Positions 52,747 through 61,404 of a stretch of 64,000 nt of DNA are shown piece after piece (the first letter of the stretch is position 1; each line of letters starts with the position of its first letter). The stretch is taken from contig CAVZGP010000011.1 in assembly GCA_963774765.1 (NCBI GenBank), forward strand, positions 1 through 64,000, written 5' to 3'. This stretch comes from Sva-07 sp963774765 (lineage in GTDB: Bacteria; Actinomycetota; Acidimicrobiia; Acidimicrobiales; Ilumatobacteraceae). The notes beneath the pieces were generated by a model, which was not told the DNA's origin, did no database searches, and was given only the letters and a program-made list of their open reading frames with translations. A program made the position numbers and the translations under genes.

Positions 52747-54225
52747 TCACGTCGGCGGGTGGCGGGTGGCCCAGGGGGCGGCGGCTTCGAGTTGGCTGGC
52801 GACGCGGATCAACAGGTCCTCGCGGCCATAGGCGGCCACGAGTTGCACGCCGATCGGGAGGCCTGCGTCGTTCCAGTGCAACGGCAGGCTGATCGCAGGC
52901 TGTCCCGATGCGTTGAACTGTGGGGTGAAGGCCACGAAGCGTCCGGCTCGCATCGACGGTGCCATCGGATTCTCCGGATCGATGCCGTCACCTTGATCGC
53001 CGTAGAGGCCGCCGATCGGCAACGGGGGAGCGGCGAGCGTCGGCGTCAACAGCAGGTCCCAACCCTCGGCCCACCATCCCTGCACCTGCCGGCGGTACTG
53101 ACCGACCGCGGCGAGCGCCGTTGCGTACTGCGCTGCGGAGAGCTGTGCCGCGTAGTCGCCCTGGGCCCAGTTGACCGGCTCGACGTCGTCGGCGGTCAAC
53201 GGTCGTCCGATGGTCTGACCGAGCGCGTCGATGCCCACCGCCATCAACGCCGCCCACATCGCGGCGAAGCGACGGGGGAACTCGGCGTCTCCGAGGATCG
53301 GAGGGTGACCGAGTTCGACGTCGTGCCCGAGGCCCTCGAGCAAGCTCGCGGCCGAGCGAACCGCTGTGACGCAGTCGGTGTGGAGGTCGCCGCCGATCGG
53401 ATGTCGGTCGAGCAGCCCGATTCGCAGCCGGCCCGGATCGACGCCCAACTCGTCGTTGTACGCCCTGCTGGGGGCCGGCGCGATGACGCTGTCGCCGATG
53501 CCCGGACCGTGGACCGCGTCGAGCATCCGTGCGGTGTCGCGCACCGACCTGCTCACGCACAGCTGCGTGGACAGACCCGACTCGTCGCGTTCAGGCCCCA
53601 TCGACACCCGACCTTGCGACGGCTTCAACCCGACGAGTCCGCAGCACGAGGCTGGAATGCGGATCGAGCCGCCGCCATCGCTGGCGTGAGCAATGGGCAC
53701 CATGCCGGCCGCCACCGCTGCGGCCGCGCCTCCGCTCGATCCGCCAGGGGTGTGCCCGGTGTCCCACGGGTTGCGGGTCGGTCCGTAGGCCAGCGGTTCG
53801 GTGACCGGGAGGCTGCCGAACTCGGGGCTGTTGGTGCGCCCGAGCGTGATCAGGCCCGCGTCGCGGAAGTGCACCACGAGGTTCGAATCGTGCGTCGACA
53901 GCGGCCGTTCGTCGCGCGCGGCGCGATTGCCCGACGTGAGCGGCAGCCCCGCCACGTGGTTGCCGAGATCCTTCAGGAGGAACGGCACACCCGCGAACGC
54001 TGCGTCGCGTTGTTCGGACGTGAGTGGGAGTTCGTCGAACGCTTCGGCCTGGCGGTGGGCTCGCTCGAACCACCGCATGACCACCGCATTGAGCGTGCCG
54101 TCACCGTCCTCGATACGTCCGATTGCGGCGTCGACCAGCTCGGTGGCCGTCGCCTCACGCGTCGAAACGAGATGAGCGTGCGCCGTCGCGTCGAGCCACC
54201 TGGTGTCGTCAGTGTCGTTCCCCAT
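52747..54225 (-). CDS. amidase-signature enzyme
   Basis: A 492-residue protein with the full Ser-cisSer-Lys triad: Lys85 in GVPFLLKDLGNH, the cis-Ser in TPGGSSGGAAAAVAAGM (163/164), and the nucleophile Ser187 in ASDGGGSIRIPASCCGLVGL. Length and C-terminal motifs (WDLLLTPTLAAPPLPIGGLY, ASGQPAISLPLHWNDAGLPI then GVQLVAAYGRED) match the amidase family. It hydrolyses amide bonds of unknown substrates; a GatA role is unlikely since no gatB/gatC is nearby. Confidence 0.92.
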   Translation of the reverse strand: MGNDTDDTRWLDATAHAHLVSTREATATELVDAAIGRIEDGDGTLNAVVMRWFERAHRQAEAFDELPLTSEQRDAAFAGVPFLLKDLGNHVAGLPLTSGNRAARDERPLSTHDSNLVVHFRDAGLITLGRTNSPEFGSLPVTEPLAYGPTRNPWDTGHTPGGSSGGAAAAVAAGMVPIAHASDGGGSIRIPASCCGLVGLKPSQGRVSMGPERDESGLSTQLCVSRSVRDTARMLDAVHGPGIGDSVIAPAPSRAYNDELGVDPGRLRIGLLDRHPIGGDLHTDCVTAVRSAASLLEGLGHDVELGHPPILGDAEFPRRFAAMWAALMAVGIDALGQTIGRPLTADDVEPVNWAQGDYAAQLSAAQYATALAAVGQYRRQVQGWWAEGWDLLLTPTLAAPPLPIGGLYGDQGDGIDPENPMAPSMRAGRFVAFTPQFNASGQPAISLPLHWNDAGLPIGVQLVAAYGREDLLIRVASQLEAAAPWATRHPPT

Positions 54226-54414
54226 ACCGACGTGCTATCACGCCGAACGGTCCGATGACGCCAGCGAACGTTCGACGACTGATCACCGAGCGGCAACGCG
54301 CGGGACATCTCGGCGACACATTCGACGCGTACGTTCATCTCACGTCCGGTGGGTGCCGGGCGGTGACCCCCCCGCACGGCACCCACCCGGACGGCGAGTC
54401 GCCGCCGGAGGAGC

Positions 54415-55026
54415 TCAGGAGTCGATCCGCGCGAAGAACTGGGCGAGCATGTCGGCGTCGAAGCGAGCGGTGAGGTGGCCGTCGACGTCGTGGCCGAGGT
54501 CGAGCGCCGGACAGAAGAAGTCGTCGGAGCCCACGAAGAAGTGCGGTGAACCCTTCACCCCGCGTTCGCGGCCACCGACGTAGTCGTCCTGTACCGCGGG
54601 GCTCGTGTCGACCGAGGGAACCGGGAGGCCATGCGCCGCGGCGATGCCGGCGAGCACCGCCGGATCACCGACGTTCTCGCCGCGCTCGAACAACGCCGCG
54701 CGCAGCTCGAGGCTGATGGCCAGCCCGGTGGCCGCATCGCTCTCGTAGGCGCTGGCCGCGAGGTTGAGTGCCGGGATCGTCGTGCTCGGCCACGCATCGG
54801 CGCGCAGCCCTTCGAAGTCGTCGATCCCGAGCTGGTCGCTGAGCGCGCGTGCCTTCACGACCACGGCGTCGACGGCGAGTGGGGTGCCATTGACCCACTC
54901 CAGCGGCCACGCCCGGACGATGACGTCGGTGGGCTCGGCCATCTCGCTGACGTGCTGAACCACCCGTTTGAGTCCCACGTGGGTGAATGGGCACGTGATG
55001 TCTGCGTACACCTCGACGATCTGCAT
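54415..55026 (-). CDS. DsbA-fold protein (FrnE/HCCA-isomerase-like) with CPFT site
   Basis: A 203-residue protein: MQIVEVYADITCPFTHVGLK opens the thioredoxin-like strand and active-site helix. The pair normally CxxC reads C-P-F-T, so only one Cys is present there. The C-terminal GVKGSPHFFVGSDDFFCPAL contains the cis-Pro loop. The inserted helical domain is as in DsbA/FrnE and 2-hydroxychromene-2-carboxylate isomerases. Loss of the second Cys argues against disulfide oxidase activity and for glutathione-transferase- or isomerase-like chemistry. Divergent from tesB (40 bases). Confidence 0.8.
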   Translation of the reverse strand: MQIVEVYADITCPFTHVGLKRVVQHVSEMAEPTDVIVRAWPLEWVNGTPLAVDAVVVKARALSDQLGIDDFEGLRADAWPSTTIPALNLAASAYESDAATGLAISLELRAALFERGENVGDPAVLAGIAAAHGLPVPSVDTSPAVQDDYVGGRERGVKGSPHFFVGSDDFFCPALDLGHDVDGHLTARFDADMLAQFFARIDS

Positions 55027-55066
55027 GGGCTCAGTGTGCCGCCTCGCGGGCTGTCACACTGGGCGG

Positions 55067-55888
55067 ATGCCGACGAGGAAGATCCATGACATCGAGTTCA
55101 GCGAGCTGTTGCAGTTGGAGCCGCATGGACCCGACACATACGTCGGCATCGCGGCTCGCTACCCGTGGGGTGGGCGGCTCTTCGGTGGACAAGTGGTCGC
55201 GCAGGCGCTCCGCGCAGCGGCGCGCACGGTCGATCCTGGCCGGGCCGCTCATTCGCTCCACTCCTACTTCATACGTCCCGGGGCCACCGAGGAGCCGATC
55301 CGCTACGAGGTCGAGCGACTCCGCGACGGTCGATCGTTCAGTACCCGCCAAGTGGTCGCACGCCAATCGGCCGGGGCCATCCTCAACCTGTCGGTGTCGT
55401 TCCACGTCCTCGAAGACGAGGCCGATGTGGCGGTTGCGACGCTGCCACCGGGGCTTCCCGGCCCCGACGATCCATCGTTGCACGACCATTCGTGGGCAGG
55501 GTTGCTGATGCGCAAGGCGACCTTCCTCGACGACGGCACGATGGGCTACTGGATCCGTCTCGATGCCGACATGGGCGACGATCCCGCCGATCATCAGTGC
55601 GCGCTGGCTTTCATGTCCGACGCCGCACCCTCGAGGGCGGCGCGGTCGTCGCATCCCGACTTCGCTGGCGACGTGGGTGATCGCAAGCTCTTCCAGGGCG
55701 CGAGCCTCGATCATTCGGTCTGGTTCGAACGCCCGACCGACCCGTCGCAGTGGCACTGGTTCGAGACCCGGTCGCACGGCGTCAATCGGGGGCGCGGGCT
55801 CGTCACCGGCGACGTGATCCGCCACGACGGGCTCCAGGTGGCGACGATCGCGCAGGAAGTGCTGGTGCGGCGTCGACGCGATCGGTGA
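55067..55888 (+). CDS. tesB: acyl-CoA thioesterase II (TesB)
   Basis: 273 residues from ATG 55,067 (MPTRKIHDIEFSELLQLEPH); upstream in-frame codons overlap the divergent neighbour. The double hotdog fold is shown by RYPWGGRLFGGQVVAQALRA (about 27-46), RAAHSLHSYFIRPG, RLRDGRSFSTRQVVARQ and LFQGASLDHSVWFERPTDPS carrying the catalytic Asp of TesB. It hydrolyses medium- and long-chain acyl-CoA to free acid and CoA in the cytoplasm. Length equals that of the family. No partner gene. Confidence 0.92.
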   Translation: MPTRKIHDIEFSELLQLEPHGPDTYVGIAARYPWGGRLFGGQVVAQALRAAARTVDPGRAAHSLHSYFIRPGATEEPIRYEVERLRDGRSFSTRQVVARQSAGAILNLSVSFHVLEDEADVAVATLPPGLPGPDDPSLHDHSWAGLLMRKATFLDDGTMGYWIRLDADMGDDPADHQCALAFMSDAAPSRAARSSHPDFAGDVGDRKLFQGASLDHSVWFERPTDPSQWHWFETRSHGVNRGRGLVTGDVIRHDGLQVATIAQEVLVRRRRDR

Positions 55889-55979
55889 TCGTGGTGCCAT
55901 CGACGCGAATCTGAGCATTCGATGTGACGGGTTTTGCCGCGTCATCCCGTTCGGCCACACCTCGTAACCTCTGATCCTG

Positions 55980-56993
55980 ATGCGCCGCTCGACCACCGTT
56001 CTCGTTGCTGCGGCAGCGGCGACGGTCGGCATGATCGGTGTCGGCAGCTCGGTGTCGGCTCGGCCCGAGACAACGGTGACGACCGGCGGGATCGAGCGGG
56101 TCGTGACGCTCGGAGACTCGTACAGCTCCGGCAGCGGGATCCACCGCAACGCCTCCACCTACGACGATCACGGTCCCGAGGCGCACTCGTTCGACCCCGC
56201 CACCCGACTGGGATCGAGCGCCTGCCAGCGTGAACTCGACGAGACACCGGGCCCGCGTCTCGCCGCACAACTCGACGCCGACTCGGTGTTCATCGCATGC
56301 GCGGGGGCCGTCATTCGCGAGATCCCCGCCCAGGTGCGTGCCGCTTCCATACCCGGCGACGGCAGCGGGACCCTCGTGACGATGACCATCGGCGGCAACA
56401 ATCTGCGCACCGGTCGCGACGAGAACTGGCCGGACGCCCTGACGCGGTGCATCACGTCGGCGCATTGCCACGAGTCGTCGAAGAACCAGATGGCCAACCT
56501 CGACCAGATCCGCGAGGACCTGGTCGAGACGTACCGAACGATCGGTGAGCAGTATCCCGACATCACCGTTCGAGTGCTCGGCTACCCGCGGTTGATGCAG
56601 GGCAACGGTCGTTGTGACGGTGTCACCGGCATCAGCGGCGACGAGGCCGACTGGATCGACGACCAGGTCGACCTGCTCAACCACGAGATCGAGGTCGCCA
56701 CCGCCCACGCTCGCGGGTTGACCGGCGCCGACATCCGCTACGTCGACGTCCTCGACCAGTTCGACAACCACGGCGCGTGCCGGTTCTGGCAGCGCGACCG
56801 GTTCGTGAACGATGCCGTGTTCGGCGACACCTTCCGGCGCAGCCAGCTCGCCGACGGCACCGTGAAGGAGCAGTGGACCAGCGGCCCGCTCAACGTGTCG
56901 ACGGCGTCGTTCCATCCCAGCTCGAAGGGCTACGACGCCTACCTCGACGTCCTCCGCTCGAGCCTCCCCCCGGAACTCGTTCCCACCCGCTGA
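55980..56993 (+). CDS. secreted SGNH/GDSL hydrolase
   Basis: A 337-residue protein with a signal peptide (about 1-28, ending SSVSARP). The four SGNH blocks are present: VTLGDSYSSGSGIH (Ser near 47), VFIACAGAVIREI in the Gly block, MTIGGNNLRTG (Asn block near 138) and TASFHPSSKGYDAYLDVL (His near 310, with a Ser in place of the usual D-x-x-H Asp). Several Cys probably pair outside the cell. Resembles the actinobacterial secreted lipase/esterase group. Substrate unknown. Confidence 0.9.
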   Translation: MRRSTTVLVAAAAATVGMIGVGSSVSARPETTVTTGGIERVVTLGDSYSSGSGIHRNASTYDDHGPEAHSFDPATRLGSSACQRELDETPGPRLAAQLDADSVFIACAGAVIREIPAQVRAASIPGDGSGTLVTMTIGGNNLRTGRDENWPDALTRCITSAHCHESSKNQMANLDQIREDLVETYRTIGEQYPDITVRVLGYPRLMQGNGRCDGVTGISGDEADWIDDQVDLLNHEIEVATAHARGLTGADIRYVDVLDQFDNHGACRFWQRDRFVNDAVFGDTFRRSQLADGTVKEQWTSGPLNVSTASFHPSSKGYDAYLDVLRSSLPPELVPTR

Positions 56994-57102
56994 CCCACCC
57001 GCCCGCCAACGCTGGCGGATGTCGACTGGTCGCGATGAGCCAAACCGCTGTATTTGGTCGGTTCGCTCATCGCTGGGGTGGGTCGGACGACGAGTGGACG
57101 TG

Positions 57103-57120
57103 TGAGTGAGTGCTCACTCA
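57103..57120. promoter_or_regulatory. TetR-type operator palindrome tgagtga-gtgc-tcactca
   Basis: Perfect 7-base arms around gtgc, 15 bases upstream of the TetR start codon. Position and form suit autoregulation of the TetR-ABC transporter operon. It likely overlaps the promoter. Confidence 0.75.
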
Positions 57121-57135
57121 GTTAGGGTGCCGGGA

Positions 57136-57724
57136 ATGTCGCCCGCCGCCAGTGCCCCTGCGACGTCCAAGCGGGCGTCGGCGCTGCCACCCGACCAACG
57201 CCGGGCGGCGATCATCGAGGCGGTGCGCCCGCTGCTTGCCGAGCACGGCGAGGCGATCACCACCAAGCAGATCGCGTGCGCTGCCGGGATCGCGGAGGGC
57301 ACGATCTTCCGGGTCTTCAAGGACAAGGACGAGCTGCTCGACGCCACGCTCGAGGCGGCGCTCGACCAGGAACCGTTCGAGAGCGCGTTGCGAGCGATCG
57401 ATCCGACGCGGAGCTTCGAGGAGCAGCTCGTGGAGGCCACCGAGTTGACCCAACAACGCGTCGTCGATGTCTGGACGCTCCTGTCGCATCTCGGACCCAA
57501 GCGCCACGATCAGGTGCGGCGGCCGATGACCGACAGTCCCGCACTCACCGCGATCTTCATCGCCCATCGCGACCACATCCGTGTCGAACCCGGCCACGCA
57601 GCTCGAATGCTGCCGCGCGCTCACCCTCTCGCTCACCCATCCGATGATCGCCGCGGAAGCGTCCGCGGCGGCCGAGATCGTCGACACCGTTCTACACGGC
57701 GTCGGAACAGGAACCCCCGCGTGA
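57136..57724 (+). pseudogene. TetR-family regulator with one frameshift
   Basis: ATG 57,136 opens MSPAASAPATSKRASALPPD; the HTH is AITTKQIACAAGIAEGTIFR followed by VFKDKDELLDATLE (about 41-74). The frame gives sense to AHRDHIRVE, then near 57,580 the TetR-like C-terminus moves to the next frame: ATQLECCRALTLSLTHPMIA then AEIVDTVLHGVGTGTPA, ending at TGA 57,722. That stop overlaps the ABC gene start (gtga). In the original frame the protein would run on into the ABC transporter, which I read as an artefact of the shift. The operator palindrome upstream supports control of the exporter. Confidence 0.82.
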
Positions 57725-59457
57725 AACTCTGGCAACTGATCAAGAGCCACCTCGGCCCGTACCGCAACGTGCTGTTGATGGTCGTCGTTCTGCAGTCGAT
57801 CGCCACGTTCGCGTCACTCACGTTGCCGACGGTGAACGCGTTGTTGATCGACAACGGCGTGCTGCAGGGCGACAACGACTACATCTTGACGATGGGCGGC
57901 GTGATGATGGGGTTCACCGTCATCCAGATCATCTTCACCGTCGGCGCCGTTTGGTATGCGTCCCGTGCGGCGATGGGTTTCGGCCGTGACATCCGGCGCG
58001 ATCTCTTCCACACGGTCACCGGCTACTCCGCTCGTGAGGTCGGCCAGTTCGGCGCACCGTCGTTGATCACGCGCACGACCAACGACGTCCAACAGATCCA
58101 GATGTTGGTCGTGATGGCCTGCACGATGATGATCACCGCGCCGATCACGATGGTGATCGGCATCTTCTTCGCAGTGCGCGAGGACCCGGGTCTGTCGATG
58201 ATCCTGGTGGTGGCGATCCCCACAGCGGTGATCACCCTCGGCTCGATCGTGTACCGGATGGTGCCGTCGTTCCAGGCGATGCAGTTCCGCATCGACCGGG
58301 TGAACCTCGTCCTGCGCGAACAGATCACCGGAATGCGTGTCGTGCGGGCTTTCGTGCGCGAACCGCAGGAGGTCCAGCGGTTCTCACAGGCGAACGACGA
58401 GTTGACGCAGACTTCGCTGCGCGCCGGCCGATTGATGGCGGCGACGTTTCCGACCGTGATGTTGATCATCAACCTGTCGAGCGTGGCCGTGATCTGGATC
58501 GGCGGCGACCGCATCGGCGCCGGCCAGATGGAGATCGGCTCGCTGGTGGCCTATCTGAGCTATCTGATGCAGATCCTCTTCGCCGTCGTGATGATGACGT
58601 TCATGGTGTCGATGATCCCCCGCGCCGGTGTCGCGGCGGAACGGGTCGCGGAAGTGCTCGACACGCCGTCGACGGTCCGTCAACCGGACCAGCCGGTGAC
58701 CGAGGTGGACGAGCGCGGGACGCTCGAGTTCCGCGACGTCAGCTTCGCCTATCCCGGTGCTGATCGACCCGTGTTGTGCAACGTGTCGTTCCGCGTCGAG
58801 GCGGGCACCACGACGGCGATCATCGGGAGCACCGGCGCCGGCAAGACGACGCTGATGAATCTCGTCTCGCGACTCTCCGATGCCACTGAGGGATCGGTGC
58901 TCGTCGACGGCGTCGACGTTCGCCATCTCGACCTCGACCTGCTGTGGAGCAAGGTCGGCTACGTTCCCCAGAAGCCGTTCCTGTTCTCGGGAACCGTCGC
59001 GTCGAACCTGCGGTACGGGCGTCCGGACGCAGATGAGGGCGAACTCTGGGAGGCGCTCGAAGTCGCTCAGGCGAGTGGCTTCGTGCAGGCGATGCCCGAC
59101 GGCGTCGAGAGCCCGATCACCCAGGGCGGCACGAACGTGTCGGGTGGCCAACGCCAGCGGCTGTGCATCGCACGAGCGCTCGTGGTGAAACCCGAGATCT
59201 ACGTGTTCGACGACTCGTTCTCGGCGCTCGACCTCGCCACCGATGCCCGACTCCGAGCCGCCTTGAAACCGCGCACCGCCGACGCGGCGGTGCTCATCGT
59301 GGCGCAGCGAGTGTCGACGATCGTCGATGCCGATCAGATCCTCGTGCTCGAGGACGGCGAGATCATCGGTCGCGGTACGCACGCCGAGCTGATCGAGACG
59401 TGCCCGACCTACGCCGAGATCGTCGAGTCGCAGATCGGACAGGGGGCCGTGGCATGA
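57721..59457 (+). CDS. ABC exporter half-transporter, subunit A (degenerate ATP site)
   Basis: 578 residues from GTG 57,721 (MKLWQLIKSHLGPYRNVLLM). Six membrane helices, then an ATP-binding domain: Walker A IIGSTGAGKTTLMN (near 368), Q-loop YVPQKPFLFSGTVASN, signature NVSGGQRQRLCIA (near 473), Walker B IYVFDDSFSALD (near 495), and the H-loop position VAQRVSTI. The Glu after Walker B is Asp and the H-loop His is Gln, while the signature is canonical. This is the pattern of one half of a heterodimeric exporter. Its stop overlaps the next gene (atga). Drug or lipid export is likely. Confidence 0.92.
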   Translation: MKLWQLIKSHLGPYRNVLLMVVVLQSIATFASLTLPTVNALLIDNGVLQGDNDYILTMGGVMMGFTVIQIIFTVGAVWYASRAAMGFGRDIRRDLFHTVTGYSAREVGQFGAPSLITRTTNDVQQIQMLVVMACTMMITAPITMVIGIFFAVREDPGLSMILVVAIPTAVITLGSIVYRMVPSFQAMQFRIDRVNLVLREQITGMRVVRAFVREPQEVQRFSQANDELTQTSLRAGRLMAATFPTVMLIINLSSVAVIWIGGDRIGAGQMEIGSLVAYLSYLMQILFAVVMMTFMVSMIPRAGVAAERVAEVLDTPSTVRQPDQPVTEVDERGTLEFRDVSFAYPGADRPVLCNVSFRVEAGTTTAIIGSTGAGKTTLMNLVSRLSDATEGSVLVDGVDVRHLDLDLLWSKVGYVPQKPFLFSGTVASNLRYGRPDADEGELWEALEVAQASGFVQAMPDGVESPITQGGTNVSGGQRQRLCIARALVVKPEIYVFDDSFSALDLATDARLRAALKPRTADAAVLIVAQRVSTIVDADQILVLEDGEIIGRGTHAELIETCPTYAEIVESQIGQGAVA

Positions 59458-61370
59458 GCACGAATGGCACGAACGGCACCAACGGAGACGCCGGCGCCAA
59501 GGCGCCTGGGAACTCCGACGACGACAAGAAGTTGCTGGCCACCGCCGGCACCGAGGCTCGCCGGGCGAGCTTCGGTCCGGGAGGTGGGCTCGGCATGCCG
59601 GCCGAACGCAGCGACAAGTTCGGCTCGACGCTCAAACGCCTCGGCGACATTCTCGGCACCGAGAAGCCGCTGCTGTTCGTCGTCTTCCTGCTCACCGTCG
59701 TCAGCGTCGTGCTCGTGGTCATCGGCCCGAGGCTGTTGGGCGACGCGACGAACATCATCGTGCAGGGCGTGATGTCGGGGCAGGGCATCGATTTCGGAGA
59801 GCTGCACAGCCAGCTGATCACGGTGATGCTCGTCTACGCCGGATCGTTCCTGTTGTCGTACACGTCGTCGTACGTGCTCGCCGGCGTGGTGCAGCGCTCG
59901 ATGTTCCGCCTCCGCGAAGCGGTGGAACGCAAACTCAACCACCTTCCGCTGAGCTACATCGACCGTCAGCCCCGCGGCGACCTGCTGAGCCGGGTGACCA
60001 ACGACATCGACAACCTGGCGCAGAGCCTGCAGCAGACGACGAGTCAGATCCTCACGTCGCTGCTGACGCTGATCGGCGTGACGATCATGATGTTCACGAT
60101 CTCGCCGCTGCTGGCGCTGATCGCGCTCACCACCGTGCCGCTGTCGGTGTGGTTGATGAAGATGATCGGCGGCAAGGCGCGCCCGCGCTTCATGGATCAG
60201 TGGCGCCACACGGGCAACCTGAACGCGCAGGCCGAAGAGGTGTTCAGCGGCCACACGATCGTGAAGAGCTTCGGCCGTCAGCGTGAGGCCGAGGACAGGT
60301 TCCGCGCGGACAACGACAAGCTCTACGAGGCGAGCTTCGCGGCACAGTTCATGGCCAACCTGATCCAGCCGGCGATGCTGTTCATGGGCAACATCCAGTA
60401 CATCCTGATCGCCGTCGTCGGTGGCCTGCAGATCTCGTCGGGCTCGCTGAGCATCGGCGACATGCAGGCGATGATCCAGTACGCCCGCCAGTTCTCCCAG
60501 CCGCTGACCCATCTTGCATCGATGGCGGCGACGTTCCAGTCGGGCATCGCCTCGCTCGAGCGTGTGTTGGAGTTGGTCGACGCCGAGGAGCAGTCGGCCG
60601 AGCAGGAACTCTCCACCGATCCGGCGCCCGTCCGCGGGCGCGTGGTGTTCGAGGACGTGCACTTCGCATACGACCCGGACAAGCCGTTGATCACCGGCCT
60701 GAACGTGACGGCGGAGCCGGGTGAAACCGTCGCCATCGTCGGGCCTACTGGCGCGGGCAAGACCACCCTGGTCAATCTGATCATGCGGTTCTACGAGATC
60801 GACTCCGGCAGCATCACGCTCGATGGTCGCGACATCGCGAGCTTCCCCCGTCACGAGCTCCGCTCCGACATCGGGATGGTCTTGCAGGACACGTGGCTCT
60901 TCGGCGGCACGATCCGCGAGAACCTGCGCTACGGGAACCCCGACGCGACTGACGAGCAGATCTACGAGGCCGCCCAGGTCACCTACGTCGACCGATTCGT
61001 GCACTCGCTGCCCGACGGCTACGACACGATCATCAACGACGAGGGCGACAACATCTCCACCGGCGAGAAGCAGCTGATGACGATCGCGCGGGCGTTCCTC
61101 AACGACCCGGCGATCCTGATTCTCGACGAGGCCACCAGCTCGGTCGACACCCGCACCGAGGTACTGATCCAGGAGGCGATGAACAACCTGCGGGCGAACC
61201 GTACGAGCTTCGTGATCGCTCACCGGCTGTCGACCATTCGGGGAGCCGATGTGATCCTCGTGATGGAGGACGGCCAGATCGTCGAGCAGGGCAACCACGA
61301 CTCGCTCCTCGAATCCCACGGTGCCTATTGGCGCCTCTACAACGCCCAGTTCGCCGGCAACACCATCTGA
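59454..61370 (+). CDS. ABC exporter half-transporter, subunit B (canonical catalytic residues)
   Basis: 638 residues from ATG 59,454, starting with an Asn/Gly/Thr-rich tail (MSTNGTNGTNGDAGAKAPGN). Six helices are followed by the ATPase: Walker A IVGPTGAGKTTLVN (near 430), Q-loop GMVLQDTWLFGGTIREN, signature DNISTGEKQLMTIA (near 534; degenerate, STGEK for SGGQ), Walker B AILILDEATSSVD (near 556) and H-loop FVIAHRLSTI. It has the catalytic Glu and His that subunit A lacks, and lacks the signature that A keeps. Together they would form one consensus and one degenerate ATP site. Confidence 0.93.
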   Translation: MSTNGTNGTNGDAGAKAPGNSDDDKKLLATAGTEARRASFGPGGGLGMPAERSDKFGSTLKRLGDILGTEKPLLFVVFLLTVVSVVLVVIGPRLLGDATNIIVQGVMSGQGIDFGELHSQLITVMLVYAGSFLLSYTSSYVLAGVVQRSMFRLREAVERKLNHLPLSYIDRQPRGDLLSRVTNDIDNLAQSLQQTTSQILTSLLTLIGVTIMMFTISPLLALIALTTVPLSVWLMKMIGGKARPRFMDQWRHTGNLNAQAEEVFSGHTIVKSFGRQREAEDRFRADNDKLYEASFAAQFMANLIQPAMLFMGNIQYILIAVVGGLQISSGSLSIGDMQAMIQYARQFSQPLTHLASMAATFQSGIASLERVLELVDAEEQSAEQELSTDPAPVRGRVVFEDVHFAYDPDKPLITGLNVTAEPGETVAIVGPTGAGKTTLVNLIMRFYEIDSGSITLDGRDIASFPRHELRSDIGMVLQDTWLFGGTIRENLRYGNPDATDEQIYEAAQVTYVDRFVHSLPDGYDTIINDEGDNISTGEKQLMTIARAFLNDPAILILDEATSSVDTRTEVLIQEAMNNLRANRTSFVIAHRLSTIRGADVILVMEDGQIVEQGNHDSLLESHGAYWRLYNAQFAGNTI

Positions 61371-61401
61371 TTTCACCAGGGGTCAGACCCCTGGTGAAAT
61401 C
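61369..61401. terminator. perfect 33-base palindrome, family D copy 3, between convergent genes
   Basis: gatttcaccaggggtc-a-gacccctggtgaaatc, exact on both arms. Overlaps the ABC subunit B stop and lies just after the nagA stop, so it can serve both as terminator. Confidence 0.85.
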
Positions 61402-61404
61402 GGC

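Noticed and set aside
52735..54258. 507-residue frame on the plus strand
   Set aside because: Antisense to the amidase, whose triad and motifs are complete on the other strand.
57106..59457. TetR-ABC transporter fusion protein of 783 residues
   Set aside because: The TetR C-terminus is found in the next frame and ends at a stop overlapping the ABC start; the fusion follows from a single indel.
59409..61376. 655-residue frame on the minus strand
   Set aside because: Antisense shadow of the ABC subunit B gene, rich in His/Arg/Asp without domains.
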